Source of the DNA: Leptodontidium sp. MPI-SDFR-AT-0119
Lineage: Eukaryota; Ascomycota; Leotiomycetes; Helotiales; Leptodontidiaceae
Assembly: GCA_020726505.1 (NCBI GenBank)
Contig: JAHLEZ010000001.1
Span: forward strand, 5,704,001-5,768,000
DNA length: 64,000 nt
Direction of reading: 5' to 3'
Position 1 is the stretch's first letter. The number at the start of each line of letters is the position of its first letter. Below the pieces are notes generated by a model. It was not told the origin of the DNA and searched no databases. It saw nothing but the letters and a program-made list of their open reading frames with translations. Both the position numbers and the translations under genes were made by a program. Of this stretch, positions 1 through 10,688 are shown one piece after another.

Positions 1-116
1 CATGTGCAGAACGGATTAGTCCTTTCTGCCCAAGATAACGGGCCCAAAGAGCTTGTCGAGTTATATTTTACCAAAAATGAGTCTTTGACAGTTATCAGAC
101 TATCCTGTTACTGACG

Positions 117-1970
117 ATGTGTTTAGACAGCCCAGTGATGCCGGACGCTCTTGTGTCAAAGAAGCATGTCGTGCCATGGTGGGAAGATAGAACGACTTTG
201 GAACTGTGTCATGATTTGATCAGAGGTGACCCGCCGCTCGCACCTGGATATCAACGCCCGACTAGACTATTACATCTTTGGGACGGGCTGTTGGATCTAG
301 AATCGGACATCCGTCTCATTGATGATACTGCACACGTAAAAAGTTACGCGACTCTCAGCCACTGCTGGCTTCAAAATCCAACCGACGAACCGACAAGAAC
401 TCTGCGTGCCAACATCGAGGAACACAAGAGAGGCATTAGCTTTAGGAGTCTGAGTCGGACATTTCAACAGGCCGTTATTGTATGCCGCAGACTACAGATT
501 TGGCACCTTTGGATTGACAGCTTGTGTATCATTCAAGATGATATCGAAAAAGCCGATTGGGAGCGCGACGGGGCGAACATGGACAACATCTACGCGGGCT
601 CATCAGCGACAATTGCCATGCATTACATTCCTAATGGCGCTCCAAGCATCCCATACAACTCGCTGACATATCGCCAAGGAGCTGAAACGGCAACCATTCA
701 CGTTCGACGACTGCCGTACAAAGAGGATCTGTCAAGTAACGTTGCCGCCGCACCAATGGCCGATTCCAAGAACAAGATTGCAGTGAACGAAGCTTGGGGT
801 CGTGTTTCACTCCGTGGTTGGTGCTATCAAGAACGAGCGCTTTCTCGTCGCCTGTTCCATCTCATCCCGGGCGAAATTCTTATCGAGCAAGAGGGCCGAA
901 TTATATACTGCCAGTGTACTCATCACGTTTCCTCTGAGAAGACCGGTTTTGCAGGATGGCTAACGTCCAATGCACTGCCTACGTATGCTGAAGATGGTAG
1001 GATTATGATGCGGCCGGACCTGGCCAAGTACACATGGTGTAATGCGGTGGCACAGTACACCCAACGGATGTTAACCTACCAGTCAGACCTCCTTCCTGGT
1101 CTGGCAGGTCTAGCACGTCGACTTAATCGTCCTAAGCAGAACATGGACACATACATTGCTGGGTTGTGGGGAGATCTTTCTTCTGAAAACTTGACGCTAT
1201 TACGCTGGCTTTGCTGGCAAAGTCTCCCCTGGGAGTCGGCCAATCCGGCTGATCGATACTGCCCTTACTGTCGACCGCGCCCGAGGCGTAGACTTCCAGA
1301 GCCCAGAGACCCAACGAAGCCAAAAGCCGAACCAAAGCTACAGCCAGTGCCTTTGACGCCCAGCTTCTCTTGGGCATCTCGTTTCGGTCCTTGCGAGTTC
1401 ATACACGACCCATGGAAGTCGTATGAATGGATTCCAACCGCCGAGCTGAGCCGCGTTGTCTGCGACAATAAGCCTGGAGTTCCATATGGCGAAGTAAATG
1501 GCGGCTTCATTGATCTGGTCGGCACCCTGTATCCCATGTTGCATTGGTCAACAAGCAATTGGTCACGTCACGAGTTAATTGCTAAAAATCTCTGTATGAC
1601 CGAGTTCGCATACGTCCTCGACCTTGGCTTTGCTGATCGATGGAAAACAAAGTTACTCGACAAGGACGATCTGGAGAACGTGAAATCATGTGGACTGCGG
1701 TATGTCATCGACGCGGCTGATGACCTCCCTGAGAATGGGCAAGTAGTTTATCTACTTGAACTGTTCCGAAACAAGATTGATGAGACTGTTATTGTGCTTG
1801 TCCTTATCACTGACGATAGCAAGGATGGGATGGTTGAAAAGCTCTGTCTCAACGATGGCAAGGGCAATCAAAAACTGCAGTCATATCGACGGGTTGGAAT
1901 TGTGAACTTTTCTCCTTATAGTTTTGTCCAACTGGACAGCATTCCTGACGTGGAGATCAGGCTTGTTTGA
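117..1970 (+). CDS. HET-domain protein (heterokaryon incompatibility type); 5' end uncertain
   Basis: HET-domain proteins trigger incompatibility or cell-death responses after non-self recognition in filamentous fungi. The open frame is 617 residues. The HET signature is visible as YATLSHCW (residues 77-84), WIDSLCIIQDD (132-142) and, further on, a DWERDGANMDNIYAGSSATI block, in the order usual for the domain. The C-terminal two thirds has no domain I recognise, as is common in this family. The frame stays open upstream of the first ATG as far as position 81. A plausible 3' splice site (tttgacag) ends at position 91, so earlier exons may lie outside the window. The window start therefore leaves the true N-terminus undecided. 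The family call is firm and the gene's specificity is unknown. Confidence 0.85.
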   Translation: MCLDSPVMPDALVSKKHVVPWWEDRTTLELCHDLIRGDPPLAPGYQRPTRLLHLWDGLLDLESDIRLIDDTAHVKSYATLSHCWLQNPTDEPTRTLRANIEEHKRGISFRSLSRTFQQAVIVCRRLQIWHLWIDSLCIIQDDIEKADWERDGANMDNIYAGSSATIAMHYIPNGAPSIPYNSLTYRQGAETATIHVRRLPYKEDLSSNVAAAPMADSKNKIAVNEAWGRVSLRGWCYQERALSRRLFHLIPGEILIEQEGRIIYCQCTHHVSSEKTGFAGWLTSNALPTYAEDGRIMMRPDLAKYTWCNAVAQYTQRMLTYQSDLLPGLAGLARRLNRPKQNMDTYIAGLWGDLSSENLTLLRWLCWQSLPWESANPADRYCPYCRPRPRRRLPEPRDPTKPKAEPKLQPVPLTPSFSWASRFGPCEFIHDPWKSYEWIPTAELSRVVCDNKPGVPYGEVNGGFIDLVGTLYPMLHWSTSNWSRHELIAKNLCMTEFAYVLDLGFADRWKTKLLDKDDLENVKSCGLRYVIDAADDLPENGQVVYLLELFRNKIDETVIVLVLITDDSKDGMVEKLCLNDGKGNQKLQSYRRVGIVNFSPYSFVQLDSIPDVEIRLV

Positions 1971-3582
1971 GAGAGGTGAGGCAAGGGTCGCCAATTCCAT
2001 AACTCCTGTTAAAGCACAGGTAGCGATAATTTGTCCATATACTAGCAACGCAAGCTAATATTTTTTGGCGGATATGGTAATCCTAAAAGTGGCTGTCGAG
2101 CTATATCACACACATGGCTTAGCCATTACCTTCTAGCGATGGAACACAATGCCTAAATGTGATTTCTTGGCGAGGCCATTACTGAATGAGTGCCCTGACC
2201 AGCAAAAGACTTTCAAAGGAGTTTTTCCTAGTCGCAGATTCCTTGCCTAATATCCTAACCTCTTAAAAGAAAACGGCTTGCATTATGCTGTCGAATATTT
2301 GGACATGCTTCCTGAGGGCGGTAGTTGTGGAAGGGGCGTTGATGTCTGAATTCCACGCGGATACCGACCGTTATTCGCTTAGACATCATGGAAACCCCTT
2401 GCTCAGTTGCAGGACAAAATAATCGCCCATATTACCTCTTAGCACAGAACGTCTTAATACTACGTCATGTGGACTAGTTGATCGAATCAGTTTGCCCCTA
2501 GAATTAGAATCGTGGCATTTTGTGCGTTCTTTAGTACTTAGACGGAAGTGTTGATACCAGTTGGAGTATGAAAATGCGACTTCTTATTGAGAATAAAGTA
2601 GACAGTCTCTCAGCAAACACACGTTATCTTGTTTGAATACCCTGGAGATGAGTTGGACTTTACTTTCAAATTGTGAGGCTAGATCCTTTGTCAGGTACTA
2701 TTGCACGAGAGGGATCTAAGTCTGCTCTAGTGAGAAATCTAGTAAGGAAGTAAACTAATGTCTCAAGAAAAATAAGTAAGGAACTATTGCCTGGCGTGCT
2801 CACTCTGAGCCCCGGATGAAATAGCAATATTCACGGTCGGAGACAAAAACGGAACCAGCGAAAATGAATCTATATTTTATTCTTGGGGTTATCGAGGTGC
2901 TTCTTCCAGAACTATACCAAACGCCTTAGGGTTAATTAGGGCACAAAGCACCAAAACATGAGGCCGTCTCCTCAAATCGGAGTGCCTCCCGGACTACATT
3001 ATTTTCCTCTTTAAGTATCTTTAAAATTTAAAACTATGCTCTTTAGACATAAGACCTTTTCCTCAGTGCTCCGAGCTTTAAATAGATTCTAATAGTCGCG
3101 ATTAAGCAGGGAGAACGGCCGAAGCGGCGATCGGTGGCGTTATTAAAGCGATCGATAGCATGACCAACTACAGTCTTTTCTTATTACCAAATGGTTTCCT
3201 TAGGGATAAATGGTTATAGAAAGTGGTATATTAATAAAAACTTCGTAGACTTACTCTTACTAAGAAAATATTTATAGTTATAAAACTATAGATTCGTCTC
3301 GTGATAGGGTGCGTCTCACTATGCAGGGACAGACGTTAGCTTTCTACAATAGTAATTCGCTTCTTGAACTGAGACAAGTTAGTCATCTAATTGAAAGTCG
3401 TGAAACCACAATGTAATGTCCCGGTGTAAACATGATATCAGATGACTGACTAATCCAGTACAGTACCAACTCGTTGGATATGTAAGATTTTTGGATTTCT
3501 GGAACGTCGTTTAGACAATGCCACACACACTTCAAGGCTATTTCAATGGACTTCAATTTTTATTCTTCAAGCCACATCATGA
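1971..3582. other. AT-rich gene-free stretch
   Basis: This 1.6 kb lies between the HET gene and the 3' end of fumarylacetoacetase. It is AT-rich and has stops in all frames. No coding segment, tRNA or clear repeat was seen. The base composition suits decayed, RIP-affected transposon sequence, but no transposon can be named. Confidence 0.5.
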
Positions 3583-4949
3583 CTAAAATGTAACTGCACT
3601 TTCTATCTGCCCCTCACAAACACCAAAACCAACTCTCTCGCCTTCCCCACCACACGAACCTCTGATGGTAACTACATCACCATCCTTGAGGAACTTCCTC
3701 GTATCCATGCCTGCAAGCATAATATCCTTCTTCCCACCCCAGTTCATCTCCAGCATACTTCCTAAATCCCCGCCTCCCTCACTTTTGCCACTGATCGTTC
3801 CACTTCCCAGTAGGTCACCTACAGCCATTGGACATCCACCTGAAGTGTGATGCGCTATCATCTGCGGGAAACTCCACAGCAGATTCTTCCCACTGGTCCT
3901 CGAGATAGTAGTAGTCGCACCATCGGGTGTCGTGAGATCAACTTCCAGTCTAATGTCATAGATGCTATCCTCCCTCTTCTCCTGCAAATGCGGTAGGACT
4001 TTCGTCTCATTCGGCAGCTTCGTCGTACGGAAAGGATCCAAGGCATCAGCAAGCACAACCCACGCACTGATACTCGTGCCGAAATTCTTCGCGTTGAACG
4101 GACCAAGCGGGACGTATTCCCAGGTCTGGATATCGCGCGCGCTCCAGTCGTTCATGAGCACGTAGCCGAAGATGTGCTGGTCTGCGTCGGCGATCTTAAT
4201 GGGCTCGCCTATGGTGTTGGGTTTGCAGAGGAAGCAACCGAGTTCCAGCTCGATGTCGAGACGGCGGCAGGGGCCGAAGGTGGGGATCTTTGGGTCGGCG
4301 GTGGGATCGAGGAGGATTTGACCATTTGGACGTCGGATGGGCGTTCCTGAGATTACAACGGAGGAAGCACGGCCATGATACCCAACTGGAAGATGGGTGT
4401 AATTTGGTTGGAGAGCGTTGGCTGGGCCACGGAACATGGTGCTGGATCGGATGTCAGTCTTTTTCGTACTTGTCGAAAAGTCAAGGTGAATGTAGTGACA
4501 TACCCAACATTGAAAGCATGATTGATACCAGCAAAGAAATCCGTATAGTCTCCTATCTGCATGGGCAAATGTGTCTTGGTATCCTCCTTCTTCAACAGAG
4601 CGTTGTTCTTCAATTCCTCATTGTCCTTCAATATGCTAGCATGTTTCCCATCCTCCGAAAACACTTGTTGCAAGTATGCCCTCACTTCTTGATGTACTGG
4701 TCTTCCCAACGCTGCAAAAGCATTAAGTGAAGGCTGCGCAAAGACGTCGACATGCTTCTCGAATGAAGAAAGTCCCGAGAAGCCTTTTCCTTGCGAGAAA
4801 GCCAGCAGATCTAGAACATGGTCGCCGATTGCTACAGCGGGTCTCTTCTGATCGCGGGAATTTCGTGAGGTTATGACTCCAAAGGGAAGGTTGGAAAGGG
4901 AGAAATCGCTTTCCGAGGGGATTGCGAGCCAGGACTTGAGAGGCGCCAT
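3583..4949 (-). CDS. fahA: Fumarylacetoacetase (last step of tyrosine/homogentisate degradation)
   Basis: Splits 4-fumarylacetoacetate into fumarate and acetoacetate, ending phenylalanine, tyrosine and phenylacetate breakdown. Exons are complement(4504..4949) and complement(3583..4441). The 62-bp intron (gtatgt...ccag) joins NVG to TMFRGPANALQPNYTH, giving 434 residues, the usual family length. The N-terminal FAH domain starts MAPLKSWLAIP. The catalytic domain shows HLPVGYHGRAS, the metal-binding pair DIELELG, and MNDWSARDIQTWEY followed by GPFNAKNFGTS, matching the acid, Gln and Lys active-site residues known from mammalian FAH. Met at 4949 was chosen because it matches the usual fungal N-terminus; an in-frame ATG at 5054 would add 35 residues. 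The divergent neighbour is a CYP504-like P450, which suggests shared control. Confidence 0.95.
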
Positions 4950-5609
4950 AGTTGGTGATGTTGTGGTAAAGAGACGGATGGAGAATCGAAGTTTGCAGCT
5001 TGATGGCTTCTTTTGAGTGGAAAACGGGAGAGGACGGATAGCAGTCCGGAACATAGAGGGAGGCAAGTTAGCTCAGAATGATTGCACAGAGCCGAAGGAT
5101 ATTTCTGAAGCTATCCCGAGCTGCATGACTTTGATGTCCCTTGGAGCCAGAAGGAGGAAGCGTAGCGGGGTGAGCGGGGAATGGGCGGCATCAGTTCCGC
5201 CCTCGGCTGCGCTCCATTTCAACCTTCAACACCCCTTTCCGCTTTCACTTCTCTCTATTTTCACCCCCCACCACCCCTGACACAAGCGATCGACGGGATT
5301 TGAGGCTTGTGGAGCTTCAATTTGTTCCCCAGGATCCCCACGGGGAGATGCAGCAAATGAGCGGAAACTCACCGCATGCCATCCAAGGACATGGGCGTGT
5401 CATCCAATGGGAAGGCTGCTTATTGTTTGGCAAGTGCAGCCCTGACGTGGTTGTAGAGGGGTGTGCGGATGAGTGAGAGCTCGAGAGACGAGAGCGTGAC
5501 TTCGCCGTCGTGGGAAATCTTCTCTAGTATGGGAAGTTACTAATATATATTCTACCTCTCAAGATTTGTGACCGTCTTCATTCCTAAATTCACCTTCTAC
5601 TCTTCCATC
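4950..5609. promoter_or_regulatory. Shared promoter region between fahA and the CYP504-like P450
   Basis: The two genes point away from each other across about 660 bp. A TATA-like run lies at 5543-5550, about 60 bp before the P450 start, and a CCAAT sequence near 5402. The stretch from about 5100 to 5300 is GC- and CT-rich. Co-regulation by phenylacetate or tyrosine is inferred from the arrangement and not shown. Confidence 0.45.
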
Positions 5610-7344
5610 ATGACTTTGCAAACCACCGGAATCGCGCTGATTGCGTTTGTCTACTTCTTCATCCGGTATCTCAACCGCTCCGACACCCCAAAGATCAAGA
5701 ACCTTCCTGAGATTCCGGGCGTGCCACTTTTCGGAAACCTCCTCCAGTTCGGAGACAAGCATGCGAAGGTAGCCCGGCAATTGGCGAAGAAATATGGTCC
5801 AGTCTTCCAGGTGCGCCTGGGAAACAGAGTGAGTATTTCATTTCATTCCTCTCCTTTCCGAACGGATGACGGACATCAGGGCTGACGGCGGAAAATAGCG
5901 GATTGTATTTGCCAATACTTTTGACTCTGTCCGCCATCTGTGGATCACCAATCAATCAGCTCTGATATCTCGTCCTACCCTCCATACTTTCCATACTGTG
6001 GTGTCCAGCTCGCAAGGCTTCACAATCGGCACTTCGCCATGGGACGAATCATGCAAGCAACGCCGCAAAGCAGCGGCTACGGCACTCAACCGCCCAGCCA
6101 CTCAGAGCTACATGCCAATTATTGATCTCGAGTCTTGTGTATCCATCAAGGAATTACTGAACGATAGTGGCAATGGCAAGAATGACATCGATCCAATTGC
6201 ATACTTCCAACGTTTCGCACTCAACACTTCCCTGACTCTGAACTACGGGACAAGAATCGACGGAAACATCAACAATGAGCTTCTAGTCGAGATCTGCGAT
6301 GTAGAGAGAGCAATTTCGAATTTCAGGAGTACGAGCAACAATTGGCAGGACTACATCCCTCTGTTGAGATTATTGCCAAGTCAAAGTACAGATGCGAAAC
6401 AGTGGAGAGATAGGAGGGACAAGTATCTCACGTTCTTGTTGAACAAATTGAAGAAGAATATTGAGGATGGGACGGACAAACCTTGTATCACTGGGAATAT
6501 CTTGAAGGACCCAGAGGCAAAGTTGAATGAATGTGAGTTTCTTCTCTTATGGTTAACATGGGATCAGAGGCTAACTCATGAAAGTCGAAATCAAATCCAT
6601 CTGCCTTACCATGGTATCAGCTGGTCTCGATACCGTCCCTGGTAACCTCATTATGGGTATCGCCTACCTGTCTTCCCAACACGGACAGGAGATCCAGAAG
6701 CGAGCCTACGATGAGATCATGAAAGTGTACCCAGATGGCGACGCATGGGACAAGTGCATCCTAGAAGAGAAGGTGCCATACGTAACGGCATTCGTGCGAG
6801 AAGTGTTGCGTTTCTTCACTGTGATCCCGATCTGTTTACCCCGGACAAGTATCAAGGATATCAAGTATGAGGAAGCGGTTATACCCGCTGGGACTACGTT
6901 TTATATGGTATGCCTCTAGCTTTGCTCTTCACCTTCCATGATTTGTTTTTCTCACAGTCATTCCAGAACGCCTGGGCAGCCGACTTCGACCCAACACACT
7001 TCAAATCCCCCGAAGAATTCTCCGTCGACCGGTACCTCGACAACCTCGAAGGCACAGGGGGAACGCCTCACTACGCCTACGGCGCCGGGTCACGCATGTG
7101 TGCCGGATCCCACCTAGCGAACCGCGAGCTGTACACGGCATTCATCAGGTTGATAACAGCATTCCATATTGATCCCCCGAAGGAGAAGAGTGACCTCCCG
7201 ATCTTGGATGCCTTGGAGTGTAATGCCATCCCAACGGGGTTGACGACGGATCCGAAACCGTTCAAGGTGGGCTTCAGATGTCGAGATGAGGAGAAGTTGA
7301 GGCAGTGGATGAGTGAGAGTGAAGAGAGGACGAAGGATTTGTAG
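5610..7344 (+). CDS. CYP504: Cytochrome P450, CYP504-like (phenylacetate/hydroxyphenylacetate hydroxylase)
   Basis: Exons 5610..5828, 5899..6532, 6585..6907 and 6958..7344 join in frame to 520 residues. The N-terminal membrane anchor is LQTTGIALIAFVYFFIRYL. The I-helix motif is SAGLDT (about 296-301), the ExxR helix is REVLR, and the haem loop is YGAGSRMCAG with Cys440 as iron ligand, where the usual Phe is Tyr433. Residues LISRPTLHTFHTVVSSSQGF are, as I remember them, typical of fungal CYP504 enzymes such as Aspergillus PhacA (2-hydroxylation of phenylacetate) and PhacB (6-hydroxylation of 3-hydroxyphenylacetate to homogentisate). The sequence alone does not say which reaction it performs. 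Lying head to head with fumarylacetoacetase supports a role upstream of homogentisate. Confidence 0.85.
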
Positions 7345-8183
7345 GTACAAAAAAAAACTGTTAAAAGGAGGAGATGCAACTGAGGAAGCGAAATCTGTAT
7401 ATATCACATCACATCATATCTTGCAGCGGCTTGATTTTAATTTACGCGATCTGATTGAAATTTGAAAACTGTAAAACAGTGTAACTTAACATTGGGACCT
7501 TCCCGCTAATCAGCCGTGGCTTGAATATTGAACAACACCCTCTCCCCATTATTACATAACCAAACAAGCCAAATTCCTAGCCAGTAAGTAGCAGTGTGTG
7601 TTATGATAGAAAAGCGAGAAGCCACAACGTCGTCCATTCAGAGATGCGAACCCCGCTTGAAAATGGCTGCGGACAATTGTCCCGGCTGTTTGCAGAGACA
7701 CCTTGGCTTTCGTCTGGTATCTTGAGTTTTTGCGTCTGGTTAACACTTCTCCTGTTTTCCCCCTCCCATGTATTTCTGGACTCGCTTTTTGGGAGGGCCT
7801 CGCTTGGCAGGTGTCCATATTCGTCGTTCTCGAGGGGACCCGGTAAGCGAGGTATTTCCTGCCCCATCTGGTGTGCTGGCTGGATAATTGCTCTGTAGCG
7901 GTTACCGTTTCTGACAAGGAGTATGATCGCTGCACAGGCTATCTGACTTTTTCACTTGATCTTCCAAATGAAACTCTCGACTGGTCATTAAGTCCGTTAC
8001 ATTGGTATTCCAGTTTCCTATTTATCTATCTATCCATACAGTTATCTGTCTGATATGCAGCCGAGTGAAATATATACTAAACGTACACTCATCCGTGTAA
8101 AAACCTATCCAAGGAGACCTATATCCAAGTATCCAAAATACACACAGAGAATCCTCCTTGTATCACTTCCACTTCCAGTGAAA
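7345..8183. other. Intergenic, convergent 3' ends
   Basis: Lies between the 3' ends of the P450 and the GT90 gene. It is AT-rich near both genes and has a short tatc-rich run near 8022-8042. No gene or RNA was seen. Confidence 0.5.
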
Positions 8184-10208
8184 TCAACTATCCTCATCCT
8201 CCTGCTCTTTCCATCCAAGCACATCCCTCTGCGGATCCATGACCCTCGCATACTCCAGTAACAATCTGTAAGTATACACCCTCATATCCTCAACCCTCAG
8301 GACTTTCTGCGCCCATTCACGGCCATCTGCGCCGATTTTCTGGGCGATGTCATCGTGACCACCCATTCTCGAGTTCCCTGCCTCTTCCACACCACCTGGT
8401 GCCTCGCCTTCAACAGCCTTTCCAGTTCCCACTTCTGCGTTCTGGGATGAAGGACCAAGGAAAAACTCCATAACACCATAGATATCCACAAATCGGTTAT
8501 CGATCGGCACGAAATGTTTCCAGGCTACAAGTCTGCTATCGTGCCACTCCCTGAACAGGGTCGCTTTCAATGGCACGCTGAGACTGCTTAAAAAATCTCT
8601 GTAGCGGCCAGAGAAAGAGTTCCCGTCGACGTCGGGTAGGTATTTATGACCGTGTTGCTTGGCTAGGTTGATGGATGGTGTAGGGGCGAAGAGGTAGTCG
8701 GTGTAGGAGCAGCCACCGAGCCATTTCCCATCGACGGGTTCTTGACTTGGGAAGCACGCTAGATCGTTGAACGATGCATCAGTAAAAGATTCAAGCCAAG
8801 TGCCCATGGCATGGGCTCTTGAGGTGACGTCCGCTGGATCTGTGGTGGTCCAGGCAGTCAAATTGTAGATTTCTAATGGCAAGGTCGCGATATCGATGAA
8901 GCTCGAGTTGTCGGGCATGAGCAGCGCTTGAGTTCCGTTCAACATAGATACGAGTCTATGCCTGTGGAAACCCTTCCAGTTTTCAGCCTTATTGCGGCCT
9001 CCGGAAGCAAGGCCACGCCAAACAATCGTGTCTGTTTTCTTGTCCCATGGGACAGGGGCATCTGTAATTGTGAAGCGCTCATCCCCTTTATAATACATAG
9101 TAGGAGGGAGTAGGATCTCAGAGTTAGTGGATAGCTTACTGCTGCCGAACATGGGGAACAGACGATCTGTTGTGGCAACGCTGATGCTTTCTATGAAGAA
9201 CCCATGCAGGCCTTGGAGGTCGGGTTGATGGCAGAACGAGGTCGAGAGAGTATAGTTTGACACGTAGCCTTTGTAGGTGTGTGGTTCCATGTATGCTAGT
9301 GTTATATTGGGCGGTTGCGAGAAGTCGGTTTGGATGGGATATGTACGTGCTGCACTGTCTGGTGGACAAGGGCTGGCAAGTCGATTCCAATATGGGCGAG
9401 AGTTATCCCATGGGAATTCAGGTACCGATTCATTCACACTGAGTGGAACAAAATCTATCAGATGTTAGATCTCAACTCACGCCCAAGCTCTTAGTAAGTT
9501 CAACTGACCAGTGTACTTATCCACCAACTCCCCTGTGGGTACAACCCTCCTTTCACTCTTCTCAACTTCCATGTACTCGCTCATTTTCTCCCACGGTACC
9601 CACATGCGAGGCTCATCCATACTATTCATAGCAATATCCATATCTGGAAGATCCTTCCCAATACTCTGTACCATCTCTTGCCAAATCGGCATCCAGAAAT
9701 GGTCCCCTACTGTCGTAACATTCCCCTTCCTGATCTTGATCTGCTTCACCTGGCCCCTTACATCATGCAACATCTCCTTGGGATCCAGCGCCCACAGTGG
9801 GTTCATGTCATGGTATATCTGGTCCCAGAAATCCTCCACCATGACCACTTTGTTCTTTTGCGCATATTTCCACCACTTGTCGAAGCCAGGCGGGGGTTGG
9901 CGCCCTCGTCTTTCTCTGTATGCTTCCGCAGACGCAGATAAATTGAACGTTTCTTTCGAAAGGAGGTCATCGTAGATCTTCTCTGCCCGGCCCAGAAGTT
10001 CGATTATGGGATGCGCATCTTCCTCGGGCGTGGGCAGCGTGATTGGCGGCGGCGGCGCATCTTGACCAGGCCACCAGTCTGGGGTCGAGATGTGCGGTAT
10101 TCTCACTGTTTGGCGAGTATACAGGTAGGAGGAGAGGATGAAGAGAGAGAGCACGCAGGCCACGTATGGCACGAGCCTCAGGAGGCGTAAATTCATTCCC
10201 ATTCCCAT
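8184..10208 (-). CDS. GT90-family (CAP10/capsule-like) glycosyltransferase, type II membrane protein
   Basis: Exons complement(9481..10208) and complement(8184..9438) are separated by a 42-bp intron, giving 660 residues. Several closely spaced ATGs follow an in-frame GTG, and the first ATG (10208) was used. A hydrophobic segment (LVPYVACVLSLFILSSYLY) near the N-terminus fits a Golgi type II anchor. The GT90 core is seen in the second exon: TIVWRGLASGGRN, the DGNSFSGRYRDFL block, then LFREWHDSRLVAWKHFVPID. Family members transfer xylose or other sugars in the secretory pathway (for example fungal Cap10/Cxt1 and animal POGLUT), so the substrate here is unknown. Three or more Asn-X-Ser/Thr sites fit a lumenal domain. 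The 42-bp intron is short but has canonical ends (gtgagt...cag). Confidence 0.88.
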
Positions 10209-10688
10209 TCCAACTCCCACCCAATCCAGGCCAGTCGAGTCGAGTCCAGTCCAGTCCCCGTTCCCAGGCAGTTAGAGATAAGCAACTCAACCTCGTCTCG
10301 GCTAAGGGATGTCGAGGACAATGTCGAGGCAGAAGAGACAAGACATTGGGCGCAATTGCAAAAAGTGAGGCAATGATGGGAGCGCTGACGATCGATGGCA
10401 GGCTGAAAGGGGAGAGGTTAGGTATCGGTTCTTGTGGAGCTCCCGCCCACGCGGCGCAGGCACTTGCAAATCCCTGTCGACTGTCACTCATTAGACTGCT
10501 GCAATACGAGTAATAGCCCAGGGGGAGTACATGCATTTCTCAAGTGTAATTGAAACTTCAATGTACAAATAAATCCAACAGTTGAGCCATTTTCCATATC
10601 CATTCAAGCACCGAAGGTTAAAATAATCATGCACTGGGAAGGTTTCGGTATTGTAAGGTTAATTCTCAGGTCTTCTCGAACTCCTCGC
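10209..10688. promoter_or_regulatory. Intergenic: GT90 promoter and phosphatase 3' end
   Basis: 480 bp upstream of the GT90 gene. A run of cagtccag-like repeats (about 10226-10260) encodes nothing convincing on either strand. No other feature was seen. Confidence 0.4.

Noticed and set aside
4290..4730. 146-residue plus-strand frame
   Set aside because: Antisense across both fahA exons.
9511..9975. 154-residue plus-strand frame
   Set aside because: Antisense of the GT90 first exon.
10166..10536. Frames on both strands between the GT90 and phosphatase genes
   Set aside because: Produced by simple ccagtccagt-like repeats, with no domain.
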